Source of the DNA: Candidatus Muproteobacteria bacterium RIFCSPHIGHO2_01_FULL_65_16
GTDB lineage: Bacteria; Pseudomonadota; Gammaproteobacteria; Acidiferrobacterales; Sulfurifustaceae
Direction: 5' to 3'
Length of the DNA stretch: 7,073 bases
Assembly (NCBI GenBank): GCA_001785175.1
Contig: MFSY01000065.1
Location: 929-8,001 of the forward strand
Shown here: positions 1-6,903 of the stretch, in pieces
How positions within the stretch are numbered: position 1 is the first letter of the stretch
How the letters are laid out: the number at the start of each line of letters is the position of its first letter
Program-made: the position numbers and the translations under genes
The notes under the pieces: model-generated
Told to the model about the DNA's origin: nothing
Database searches by the model: none
The model's input: the letters and a program-made list of their open reading frames with translations, nothing else

Positions 1-145
1 GCTGCGTCAGCAGGTCGGCGAGCGCCGCGCGCGTGGACTCGTCCGTGTCCGCGCGGCGCGCGGCCGATGCGGCGTCCGTCTGCGCCAAGCCGAGGCCGGC
101 GGCGAGCACCGCGGCCCAGAAGATCGAGGGAACAACCCGCGGCAT
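1..145 (-). CDS. cpoB: CpoB (YbgF) cell-division coordinator, N-terminal fragment
   Basis: Only the first 48 codons lie in the window and the gene continues past position 1. The reading frame is open throughout. It starts with MPRVVPSIF, followed by an Ala/Leu-rich hydrophobic stretch and a likely signal-peptidase site near residue 28 (DAASA), so a Sec-exported periplasmic protein is expected. The mature start (STRAALADLLTQ) is compatible with the N-terminal helical segment of CpoB, but too little is present for a match on sequence alone. The name rests mainly on position: cpoB follows pal in the tol-pal operon of Gammaproteobacteria. In E. coli CpoB binds TolA and links outer-membrane constriction with PBP1B-driven septal peptidoglycan synthesis. 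The ATG is 5 bp after the pal stop, with only a weak purine stretch (AAGTAGG) before it, which suggests translation coupled to pal. Confidence 0.72.
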   Translation of the reverse strand, partial: MPRVVPSIFWAAVLAAGLGLAQTDAASAARRADTDESTRAALADLLTQ

Positions 146-150
146 CGGGC

Positions 151-636
151 CTACTTATAAACGATCTCCACCCGGCGGTTCAGCCGCCAGGCGGTCTCGT
201 TGTGCTCCGGGGCGATCGGCTTCTCCTCGCCGTAGCTGACCGTGGTGACCCGGCCGCCCGCGACCCCGAGCACGCGCAGCAGCCGCTCCACCGCCTGCGC
301 CCGGCGCTCGCCGAGCGCCAGGTTGTATTCGCGCGTGCCGCGCTCGTCGCAGTGGCCCTCGAGGTGGATCTTGATCCGGGGGTTGGCGGCGAGATGCGCC
401 GCGTGCGCCTCCAGAATCGCGCGCGCCTCGTCGTCTATCGTGCTGCTGTCGTAGGCGAAGTGCACGCGCTTCTTGGCCAGCAGGTCCTCCGCCTCGAGGG
501 GCGCCTGGTCCGCGGCCCCGGCCGCCTCCGCGCCGACGCTCTTGTCCTCCACCGGCGGCAGCTCCTGGGGACCGGCGCAGCCGGAAAGCGCCAGGATCGC
601 GAGTATGGGTACCACCACAAGACTGCGCATGCTCAT
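151..636 (-). CDS. pal: Peptidoglycan-associated outer-membrane lipoprotein Pal
   Basis: This 161-residue protein is close to the 173 residues of E. coli Pal. Residues 1-19 form a lipoprotein signal peptide ending in a lipobox L17-S18-G19-C20, so C20 should be lipidated and anchored in the inner leaflet of the outer membrane. A Pro/Ala/Glu-rich linker (about 21-50) is followed by an OmpA-like peptidoglycan-binding domain (about 55-161), with VHFAYDSS, GHCDERGTREYN (from 94), LGERRAQAV and the terminal NRRVEIVY. These motifs contain the conserved Asp and Arg that hold meso-diaminopimelate. Pal tethers the outer membrane to the wall and is mobilised by TolB and the TolQRA motor during constriction. 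I chose the ATG at 636 because AAGGAG lies 7 nt upstream; a second ATG two codons later is possible. The tolB stop is only 4 bp away, so coupling is likely. Confidence 0.97.
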   Translation of the reverse strand: MSMRSLVVVPILAILALSGCAGPQELPPVEDKSVGAEAAGAADQAPLEAEDLLAKKRVHFAYDSSTIDDEARAILEAHAAHLAANPRIKIHLEGHCDERGTREYNLALGERRAQAVERLLRVLGVAGGRVTTVSYGEEKPIAPEHNETAWRLNRRVEIVYK

Positions 637-640
637 AGGC

Positions 641-1963
641 TCACTCCTTGTATTGCAGTTCACGGTTGTAAGGAGACCACGCGGGCTCGCGCACATCGCC
701 CTCCTCGAACTTCAACAGCTGGCGCACGCGCCCGTCGGCGGACACCGACGCCAGCACGCCCCGGCCGCGAACCTCGGTGGCGTACAGGATCATGCGGCCG
801 TTGGGGGCGAAGCTCGGCGATTCGTCGAGCGCCGTGTCCGTCAGCGTCTGCAGCGCCTTGTCCTCGAGGCGCAGCGTGGCGACATGGTACCTGCCTTCGT
901 GCCGGCTGACGAGGGCGAGCAGCTTGCCGTCCGCGGAGTAGGAGGCGCGCGCGTTGTAGTCGCCCTCGAAGGTCAGGCGCCGCGCCTCCCCGCCGTCGGC
1001 GCTCATGCGGTAGATCTGCGGCTGCCCGGGCCGGTCCGAGGTGAAGACGAGGCTGCGCCCGTCCGGCGCCCACGCCGGCTCGGTGTCAATCGCCGGGTCG
1101 TGCGTCAGGCGCCTGAGCTCGCGGGTGTCGAGGCGCACCAGATAGATCTCCGGGTTGCCGTCCTTCGACAGCGCCAGCGCCAGGCGCTTGCCATCCGGCG
1201 ACCAGGCCGGGGCGCCGTTGATGCCCTTGAATTCGGCCAGCGTCTCGCGCTTGCCGTCGCCCAGGTTCTGGACATAGACCTTGGCGCGCTTGTCCTCGAA
1301 CGAGACGTAGGCCAGGCGCTTGCCGTCCGGCGACCACGCGGGCGAGAGCAGCGGCTCCGGCGACCTGACCACGGTCTGCGCGCCGTAGCCGTCGGCGTCG
1401 GCCACCTGCAGCTTGTAGACCACCCCGGCGCGCGCGTCCTCGCGCGTGATGTAGGCGATGCGGGTGTTGAACGCGCCGGCCTCGCCCGTGAGCTTTTCGT
1501 AAATAACGTCGCTGATCTGGTGCGCGGCCGCGCGCAACATGTCGGCGCCGACGGTATAGCGGAAGCCGGCGAGCTGGGCCTCCTTGAAGACGCCGTACAA
1601 CCGGAACTGCACCTGGAATTTTCCGCCCGCGACCGCCTTGACGCCGCCGATGACCAGGGCCTCGGCCTTGAGGAGGCGCCAGTCCTTGAACACGACATCG
1701 CGGTCCTCGTGCGGCGTGGAGAAAAAATCCTTGTGCGCGATCGGGGCGAACCGGCCGCTGCGCGCCAAGTCGGCCTCGATGATGTCGGACACGACCTGCG
1801 GCGGCTTGCCCGGCCCCTCCCACCTGAACGGCACCACGGCGATCGGCAGCCCGGTCTCGGCGCCCTGGGTGATCTCGATGGTCAGCACCGCGCGCCCATC
1901 GGGCGCGAGTAGCAAGTTACAAGTGACAAGCAGCAAGAAAAAGCAGAGCTGTTTGAGGCGCAT
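641..1963 (-). CDS. tolB: Tol-Pal system periplasmic beta-propeller TolB
   Basis: This 440-residue protein compares with 430 in E. coli TolB. A signal peptide (MRLKQL, then a Leu-rich core, cleavage expected after GRA at residue 25) is followed by the N-terminal alpha/beta domain (about 26-165, including IAVVPFRW) and a six-bladed propeller to the C-terminus. The blades show as repeated PD40-type motifs: AWSPDGKRLAYV, AWSPDGKRLALA, AWAPDGRSLVFT, SYSADGKLLALV, SFAPNGRMILYA and a final AWSPYN. TolB shuttles in the periplasm between Pal and TolA, and its N-terminal segment reports the Pal-bound state. The start is placed at ATG 1963; an upstream in-frame GTG at 1999 would put 12 polar residues before the signal peptide. 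The ribosome-binding site is weak (GAGAC). The codons for the signal-peptide core form one arm of a 7-nt-period inverted repeat, listed separately. Confidence 0.97.
   Translation of the reverse strand: MRLKQLCFFLLLVTCNLLLAPDGRAVLTIEITQGAETGLPIAVVPFRWEGPGKPPQVVSDIIEADLARSGRFAPIAHKDFFSTPHEDRDVVFKDWRLLKAEALVIGGVKAVAGGKFQVQFRLYGVFKEAQLAGFRYTVGADMLRAAAHQISDVIYEKLTGEAGAFNTRIAYITREDARAGVVYKLQVADADGYGAQTVVRSPEPLLSPAWSPDGKRLAYVSFEDKRAKVYVQNLGDGKRETLAEFKGINGAPAWSPDGKRLALALSKDGNPEIYLVRLDTRELRRLTHDPAIDTEPAWAPDGRSLVFTSDRPGQPQIYRMSADGGEARRLTFEGDYNARASYSADGKLLALVSRHEGRYHVATLRLEDKALQTLTDTALDESPSFAPNGRMILYATEVRGRGVLASVSADGRVRQLLKFEEGDVREPAWSPYNRELQYKE
644..649 (-). promoter_or_regulatory. Shine-Dalgarno site of pal, inside the tolB 3' end
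   Basis: Read on the minus strand this is AAGGAG, 7 nt before the pal ATG at 636. It sits in the last codons of tolB, so ribosomes finishing tolB pass directly over it. It decides the pal start in favour of 636 over the longer open frame reaching 696. Confidence 0.8.
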
Positions 1964-2021
1964 GTTGTCTCGATCAATCCGTAACTTGTTACTTGCCACT
2001 TGCTACTTGCCACTTGCTACT
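1908..2021. repeat. Period-7 foldback repeat spanning the tolA-tolB junction
   Basis: On the plus strand CAAG recurs at 1913, 1920, 1927 and 1934, and the facing motif ACTTG recurs at 1984, 1991, 1998, 2005 and 2012, each at exactly 7 nt. Folding 1908-1937 against 1992-2021 gives about 24 matches in 30 positions. The 3' array fills most of the 63-bp gap between the tolA stop and the tolB start; the other array lies within tolB codons for the signal peptide. The tolB ATG and its weak ribosome-binding site fall in the loop, so a folded transcript could affect initiation. Confidence 0.85.
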
Positions 2022-2026
2022 AAGCA

Positions 2027-2710
2027 TTATTCCTCCGGCCTGAACAGGAATTCCAGCTCGCGGAAATATTCGAACAACTCGGGCGCGTCGGGCAAGGGCA
2101 GGGGCGTGGACTTGTACACGGCGCTCTCGACCGAACCGTCGAAGAGGACGTCGCCGCTCGAGCGCACCACGGTCGCCTGCAACACCTCGCCCCCGGGCAC
2201 CACGCGCACCCGCACCGTGCACTGCAATCCGCGGGCGACGCCCACGGGGCGGTTCCAGTTGCGGCTCACCTTCTGGCGTATCAGCTCCCGGTATTTCTCG
2301 ACCTCGGCCGCGGCCCGCGCCTCGCGGCGTTGGCGCTCCTCGGCGGCGAGGCCTTCCTTGAGCGACTGCTCGGCCAGCTTCTGCCGCAGCAGCGCCTCCT
2401 TCTTTTTCACCGCGGCCGACCGCCGCTTCTCGGCCTCGGCCGCCTGCTTTTTGTCCTCCGCAGCCTTGCGCGCGCGCTCGTCATCCTTCTTGTCAGTATC
2501 CGCCTCGGGCCGCTTGCGCGCCGCCGGCGCCTCCGGCTGCGCCGGCTCCTGGATTGCGACCGCCTGCACGACCTTCTCCGGCGCGGTTCCATCTTGCGTT
2601 GACCAGCGCCAGCCGGCCACCAGCACGCCGATCAGCGCCAGGTGCACGAGCACGGCGTAGACGACCGCCTTGAGCCTTCCGGGGTTTGTGCCGGGCTTCC
2701 AGCGCGCCAC
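2027..2710 (-). CDS. tolA: Tol-Pal system protein TolA (short form)
   Basis: TolA is the rod linking the TolQ-TolR motor to TolB, Pal and CpoB at the outer membrane. It has 227 residues against 421 in E. coli. There is a short basic cytoplasmic tail (1-14) and one transmembrane helix (about 15-36) keeping the motif histidine (H23) that packs against TolQ/TolR, though Ala19 occupies the usual Ser position. A Pro/Ala/Glu segment (about 43-70) leads into a highly charged Lys/Glu/Ala helix or coiled coil (about 71-147), then the C-terminal domain (about 136-227) with NWNRP, RVRVVPGG and SSGDVLFDGSV. The shortening is in the helical domain II. C164 aligns with one of the E. coli domain III disulfide cysteines but no partner is seen. 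The start is GTG, 1 bp after the tolR stop, with no clear Shine-Dalgarno, so coupled translation is likely. Confidence 0.95.
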   Translation of the reverse strand: MARWKPGTNPGRLKAVVYAVLVHLALIGVLVAGWRWSTQDGTAPEKVVQAVAIQEPAQPEAPAARKRPEADTDKKDDERARKAAEDKKQAAEAEKRRSAAVKKKEALLRQKLAEQSLKEGLAAEERQRREARAAAEVEKYRELIRQKVSRNWNRPVGVARGLQCTVRVRVVPGGEVLQATVVRSSGDVLFDGSVESAVYKSTPLPLPDAPELFEYFRELEFLFRPEE

Positions 2711-2711
2711 G

Positions 2712-3128
2712 CTATTTGCTTTTCGGGGTTTCGGTGATGAGCCCGACGCTCGGCGCGCCCGCGGCCTGCAACAGCGTCATCGCCTGCACGACCGCGCCGT
2801 AGTTCGCGCCGCGGTCGCCGCGGATCAGCACCGGGGTCTGCGGCCGCAGCCTGAGGATCGCCGCCGCCTTCTTCTCCAGCTCGTCGGGCGCGATCCGGCG
2901 GTCATCGAGATAATACCGGCCCGCGCGGTCCACCGTGACCACCAGGGTCTCGCGGTCCCGGGCCTCGACCGCCCTGGCCGCCGCCTGCGGCAGGTCCACC
3001 TGGACCCCCTGGGTCAGGAGCGGCGCGGTGATCATGAAGATCACGAGCAGCACCAGCATCACGTCAATGTACGGCACGACGTTGATCTCGCTCATGAGCT
3101 TCTTGCGGCGCTTGCGGTAGGGTTCCAT
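2712..3128 (-). CDS. tolR: Tol-Pal system proton-channel subunit TolR
   Basis: TolR is an inner-membrane protein of the ExbD/TolR family. With TolQ it forms the proton-motive-force-driven stator complex that energises TolA. It has 138 residues (142 in E. coli). A basic cytoplasmic N-terminus (MEPYRKRRKKL) is followed by SEINVVPYIDVMLVLLVIF, one transmembrane helix (about 19-40) with the essential proton-carrying aspartate at D22. The periplasmic domain (about 45-138) contains the family patterns VDLPQA and PVLIRGDRGANYGAVV. The start at 3128 is chosen because AAAGAG lies 4 nt upstream; an open frame extends six codons further to a TTG at 3146, which lies inside the adjacent repeat and is unlikely to be used. 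The stop is 1 bp from the tolA start. Confidence 0.97.
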   Translation of the reverse strand: MEPYRKRRKKLMSEINVVPYIDVMLVLLVIFMITAPLLTQGVQVDLPQAAARAVEARDRETLVVTVDRAGRYYLDDRRIAPDELEKKAAAILRLRPQTPVLIRGDRGANYGAVVQAMTLLQAAGAPSVGLITETPKSK

Positions 3129-3136
3129 ATGACTCT

Positions 3137-3220
3137 TTACCGCCAAGTCGCCAGGGACGCCAAGAATGATAGAACTGCCGTCCCCTCAATTCCCTTGGCG
3201 CTCTTGGCGTCTTGGCGGTT
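3137..3220. repeat. CGCCAAG foldback repeat between tolQ and tolR
   Basis: The 104-bp gap between tolQ and tolR holds two facing arms. The left arm (about 3138-3163) has CGCC at 3141, 3149 and 3158. The right arm (3195-3220) reads as CGCCAAG units at a 9-nt period on the minus strand. The arms match at about 21 of 26 positions around a loop of roughly 31 nt. The tolR ribosome-binding site (3133-3138) abuts the left arm. There is no run of T, so it is not a typical intrinsic terminator. Confidence 0.85.
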
Positions 3221-3232
3221 CAAATTCATTAT

Positions 3233-3931
3233 TCAGGCCTTGGCGGCGAACGCCTGGCGCTGCAGCACGCTCGCGAATTCCTGCATGAAGATCTCGTAGC
3301 GCGTCACCAGTCGCTCGACGTTGTTGGAGTAGCGGTTGTAGGCGATCACCGCCGGGATCGCGGCGAACAGCCCGATGGCGGTCGCGATCAGGGCCTCGGC
3401 GATGCCGGGGGCGACGTGCGCGACCGTGGCCTGCTGCACCGCGCCCAGGGAGCGGAACGAGTTCATGATGCCCCAGACGGTGCCGAGCAGGCCGACGTAG
3501 GGGCTGGTCGAGCCCACGGTCGCCAGGAACGAGAGGTGGGTCTCCAGGTAGTCAATCTCGCGCGACAGCGCCACGCGCATGGCGCGCTGCACGCCCTCGA
3601 GCACGTCCATCGGCTCGATGTTCGGCTGCTGGCGCAGGCGCGCGAACTCGCGGAAGCCCTCGACGAAGAGCCCCTCCATCCCGCCGAGCGTGTCCTCCCG
3701 GCGCGAGAGCTCGGTGTACGTCTGACTCAGGTTGGCCCCGGACCAGAACCTGGTCTCGAAACGCTCGGCCGCGCCGTTGGCCGCGCGCAGCGCGAACCAT
3801 TTGCGGAAGATCATGGTCCAGGAGACCACCGAGGCGAGCAGCAGGAGCAGTAGCACGAGCTGCACCGGCAGCGAGGCGTGCCACACCAGATCGAGCAGCG
3901 CGATGCCGTCCGCGGACACGGTGAGCTTCAC
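3233..3931 (-). CDS. tolQ: Tol-Pal system motor protein TolQ
   Basis: TolQ is the ExbB/MotA-family subunit of the TolQ-TolR proton channel in the inner membrane. It has 232 residues, against 230 in E. coli. A first transmembrane helix lies at about 21-42 (LPVQLVLLLLLLASVVSW), followed by a cytoplasmic domain. The second and third helices (about 134-158 and 173-198) carry the strongly conserved ATVGSTSPYVGLLGTVWGIM and VAPGIAEALIATAIGLFAAI segments that line the channel. The GTG start at 3931 is supported by GGGAGG 6 nt upstream and gives the family-typical N-terminus; the frame stays open to 4033, but that extension is Arg/Gly-rich and is the antisense-like shadow of ybgC coding DNA. The start overlaps the ybgC stop by 4 bp (GTGA). 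Confidence 0.97.
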   Translation of the reverse strand: MKLTVSADGIALLDLVWHASLPVQLVLLLLLLASVVSWTMIFRKWFALRAANGAAERFETRFWSGANLSQTYTELSRREDTLGGMEGLFVEGFREFARLRQQPNIEPMDVLEGVQRAMRVALSREIDYLETHLSFLATVGSTSPYVGLLGTVWGIMNSFRSLGAVQQATVAHVAPGIAEALIATAIGLFAAIPAVIAYNRYSNNVERLVTRYEIFMQEFASVLQRQAFAAKA

Positions 3932-4338
3932 GCCGCGCCTCCCGCCGTGAGCCGCGCCAGCACGTCGTCCGGCAGCGCCCGCGGCTGGAAGCCGGCGGCG
4001 TCCACGCACACCACCTTGACCTCGCCCCGGCACAGGGTGTCATCGTCCCGGCGCACGGACTGGGCGAAGGTCATGCTCGCCGCGCCGCGCCGGCTCACGT
4101 CCACGGTCGCGTGCAGCAGGTCGTCGAGGCGCGCCGGCCGCAGGAAATCGAGGCGCGCCGAGCGCACGGCGAACAGGACGCCGTGACTGCGCGCGAGCTC
4201 GTCCTGCTCGAAGCCCATGGCGCGCAGCCACTCGGTGCGCGCGCGCTCCAGGAAGCGGAGATAGTTGGCGTAGTACACCCCCCCGCCGGCGTCGGTGTCC
4301 TCGTAGTACACGCGGATCGGAATCGAAAAAACCGTCAT
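3928..4338 (-). CDS. ybgC: Acyl-CoA thioesterase YbgC (tol-pal associated)
   Basis: This 136-residue single-domain hotdog-fold thioesterase of the 4-hydroxybenzoyl-CoA thioesterase family compares with 134 residues in E. coli YbgC. The N-terminus carries the family signature RVYYEDTDAGGGVYYANYL, with D16 in the position of the catalytic aspartate (E. coli D18), then RARTEWLRAMGF, PARLDDLL and the C-terminal VVCVDAAGFQPRALP. It hydrolyses acyl-CoA in the cytoplasm; E. coli YbgC has been linked to acyl carrier protein and phospholipid synthesis, but its role beside tol-pal is unsettled. The ATG at 4338 has no recognisable Shine-Dalgarno: the preceding bases are an AT-rich tract and then the CGCAAAG repeat. 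An in-frame TTG at 4374 lies inside the repeat and would add a non-family N-terminus. Confidence 0.95.
   Translation of the reverse strand: MTVFSIPIRVYYEDTDAGGGVYYANYLRFLERARTEWLRAMGFEQDELARSHGVLFAVRSARLDFLRPARLDDLLHATVDVSRRGAASMTFAQSVRRDDDTLCRGEVKVVCVDAAGFQPRALPDDVLARLTAGGAA
3938..3943 (-). promoter_or_regulatory. Shine-Dalgarno site of tolQ, inside the ybgC 3' end
   Basis: On the minus strand this is GGGAGG, 6 nt before the GTG at 3931. It is the strongest ribosome-binding site in the window and settles the tolQ start against the longer open frame. Confidence 0.8.
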
Positions 4339-4347
4339 ATATGAATT

Positions 4348-4501
4348 TTTGACGCAAAGGCGCAAAGGGCGCAAAGAAAGACGGTTCGAGAATAACGCAT
4401 CAAGAATCGCATTCTTAGATTTGTGTTCACTTGCGATTGCGGTTTTTGTTTCAGTTTAATTCCAAAGTTTTCCTTTGCGTTCTTTGCGCCTTTGCGTCAA
4501 A
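4348..4501. repeat. CGCAAAG foldback repeat, copy A
   Basis: The arms are 4351-4376 and 4473-4498, matching at 24 of 26 positions, with three further paired bases outside (to 4348 and 4501). Each arm is three CGCAAAG units spaced 8 and 9 nt. The long loop includes a small perfect hairpin, AAGAAT at 4402-4407 facing ATTCTT at 4411-4416, which copy B lacks. Confidence 0.88.
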
Positions 4502-4528
4502 TGATCATATCTATTCTTCATATGAATT

Positions 4529-4643
4529 TTTGACGCAAAGGCGCAAAGGGCGCAAAGAACGGCGTTTCGAGAATAAAGCTTGAGGTTTTTGTTTTCGTTT
4601 AATTCCAAGTTTTACTTTGCGTTCTTTGCGCCTTTGCGTCAAA
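4529..4643. repeat. CGCAAAG foldback repeat, copy B
   Basis: The arms are 4532-4557 and 4615-4640, with the same sequence and pairing as copy A but a shorter loop (about 57 nt). It lies about 10 nt past the ruvB stop codon. No T-run follows it in the direction of transcription, so a role in stabilising the ruvB 3' end or slowing read-through into ybgC is only a possibility. Confidence 0.88.
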
Positions 4644-4652
4644 TGATCATAT

Positions 4653-5696
<1,044 letters not shown>

Positions 5697-5708
5697 AAAC
5701 AATAGCGT

Positions 5709-5774
5709 CAAGCCATAAGCCTCAAGCTACAAGCAATGCAAGCTTGGAGCTTGCGGCTTGAGGCTTGTGGCTCG
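5709..5774. repeat. Period-7 foldback repeat between ruvA and ruvB
   Basis: The 85-bp gap between ruvA and ruvB is almost entirely one inverted repeat. AAGC occurs at 5710, 5717, 5724 and 5731; the facing GCTTG occurs at 5742, 5749, 5756 and 5763, with GCTCG at 5770, all spaced 7 nt. Arms 5709-5734 and 5749-5774 match at 22 of 26 positions, and several of the differences are compatible with G-U pairs in RNA. There is no T-run after it. Confidence 0.88.
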
Positions 5775-5781
5775 ATCTTGA

Positions 5782-6351
5782 TTATCCTGCCATTCCTTTG
5801 AGCGCCTGGCGAATGATTTCTTCGGCGCTCAGGTCCCCCGCCGGCACGGCGCGCACGGCGCGGCTGGCCTCGTTGGGCTTGTAACCGAGCGCGATCAGGG
5901 CGCTCACCGCCTCGCTCACCGGGTCGGCCGCCGCCGGTCCGGGCGCCGCCTCCGGCAGCTTGTCGCGCATCTCCATGATCAGGCGCTCGGCGGTCTTGCG
6001 CCCGATCCCCGGCACCTGGGTGAGGCGCGCGACATCCTCCTGGTTGACGGCGCGGACGAACTCCTCGTCCGCCAGCCCCGAGAGGACCGCGAGCGCCACG
6101 CGCGGGCCGACGCCGTTGACCTTGAGCAGGTCGCGGAACAGCCGACGCTGGGCCTCGCGCGCGAAACCATATAACAGATGCGCGTCCTCGCGCACAACGA
6201 GGTGGGTGTAGAGCGTCACGGTTTCCCCGACCGCCGGCAGATCGTAGAACGTCGTCATCGGCGCCTCCAGCTCGTAGCCGACGCCGCCCACGTCCACGAG
6301 CAGCGCCGGCGGCTCTTTGCGCGCGAGTATGCCGCGCAACCGGCCGATCAT
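5782..6351 (-). CDS. ruvA: Holliday junction DNA-binding protein RuvA
   Basis: RuvA binds four-way junctions as a tetramer, holds them in an open square form and loads RuvB. It has 189 residues (203 in E. coli). Domain I (about 1-64, OB-fold) contains [17 protein letters not shown] and the acidic pin E55-D56 in [12 protein letters not shown]. Domain II carries two helix-hairpin-helix motifs, NGVGPR (79-84) and PGIGRK (114-119). A short Pro/Ala linker (about 132-143) leads to domain III (about 144-189) with [16 protein letters not shown], which contacts RuvB. The shortfall against E. coli is in the linker. The ATG overlaps the ruvC stop by 4 bp (ATGA), so the two are translationally coupled; only a weak GGGG stands upstream. 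Confidence 0.98.
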   Translation of the reverse strand: MIGRLRGILARKEPPALLVDVGGVGYELEAPMTTFYDLPAVGETVTLYTHLVVREDAHLLYGFAREAQRRLFRDLLKVNGVGPRVALAVLSGLADEEFVRAVNQEDVARLTQVPGIGRKTAERLIMEMRDKLPEAAPGPAAADPVSEAVSALIALGYKPNEASRAVRAVPAGDLSAEEIIRQALKGMAG

Positions 6352-6878
6352 TTGAGCAGGCCCCGCAGGCCGCGCCCGCGGCGCCGGCGCGGACGCAGGA
6401 GCGCGCCGACGCCGTTCGCGTGGTGCGCGTGACAGATGGCGGCCGCGAGCGCGTCGGCGGCGTCGGCCGGAGGCGCGCCGGACAGCCCCAGCAGCGCCCG
6501 CACCATGTGCTGCACCTGGCGCTTGTCGGCCGCGCCCCGGCCGACCACAGCGCGCTTGATCTGGAGCGCGGTGTACTCGGCCAGCGGCAGCGCGTGATTG
6601 GCCCCGGCCGCGATCGCCGCGCCGCGCGCCTGGCCGAGCTTCAGGGCGGAGTCGGCGTTGCGGGCCATGAACACCTTCTCGATCGCGAGCGTGGTCGGCT
6701 GATAGGCGCGGATGACCTCGGCCACCCCGTCGTACACGGTCTTGAGCCGCTGCGCGATGTCGCCCTTGGGGGCGCGCACGCAGCCGCTGGCGACGTACTG
6801 GAGCCGCCCGTTGCGCAGCACGCTCACGACGCCGAAGCCGGTGATCCTGGAACCCGGGTCAATTCCTAGTATTCGCAT
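6348..6878 (-). CDS. ruvC: Holliday junction endonuclease RuvC
   Basis: RuvC is the dimeric RNase H-fold nuclease that cuts Holliday junctions symmetrically, working with RuvAB. It has 176 residues (173 in E. coli). The four metal-binding acidic residues are present: D7 in [13 protein letters not shown]67 in LAIEKVF, and D139 and D142 in [14 protein letters not shown]. The family block [16 protein letters not shown] (71-86) and the [17 protein letters not shown] segment are also intact. The C-terminus is unusually basic ([12 protein letters not shown]). The start at ATG 6878 gives the standard [10 protein letters not shown]; a GGGGGAG at 6890-6896 lies 11 nt upstream, a long but usable spacing. 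It is the first gene of the visible run; yebC, often found before ruvC, is not seen within the 195 bp upstream. Confidence 0.98.
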   Translation of the reverse strand: MRILGIDPGSRITGFGVVSVLRNGRLQYVASGCVRAPKGDIAQRLKTVYDGVAEVIRAYQPTTLAIEKVFMARNADSALKLGQARGAAIAAGANHALPLAEYTALQIKRAVVGRGAADKRQVQHMVRALLGLSGAPPADAADALAAAICHAHHANGVGALLRPRRRRGRGLRGLLK

Positions 6879-6903
6879 CAGCGAACCAGCTCCCCCAAGT
6901 CAA

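Noticed and set aside
473..1912. Long plus-strand open frame opposite pal and tolB
   Set aside because: It lies entirely antisense to two well-recognised genes, its product is Arg/Ala/Gly-rich with no recognisable domain, and such frames are common opposite GC-rich genes.
1908..2021. CRISPR-like array at the period-7 repeats
   Set aside because: The units are 7 nt with no spacers of CRISPR size, and the two halves face each other, so this is a foldback repeat.
3932..4033. Longer N-terminus for TolQ
   Set aside because: The extension is Arg/Gly-rich and translated from ybgC coding DNA. The GTG at 3931 has a strong ribosome-binding site and matches the family start.
4615..4652. Intrinsic terminator after ruvB
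   Set aside because: A stem can form, but no T-run follows in the transcription direction, and the downstream ybgC-tol genes have no obvious promoter of their own.
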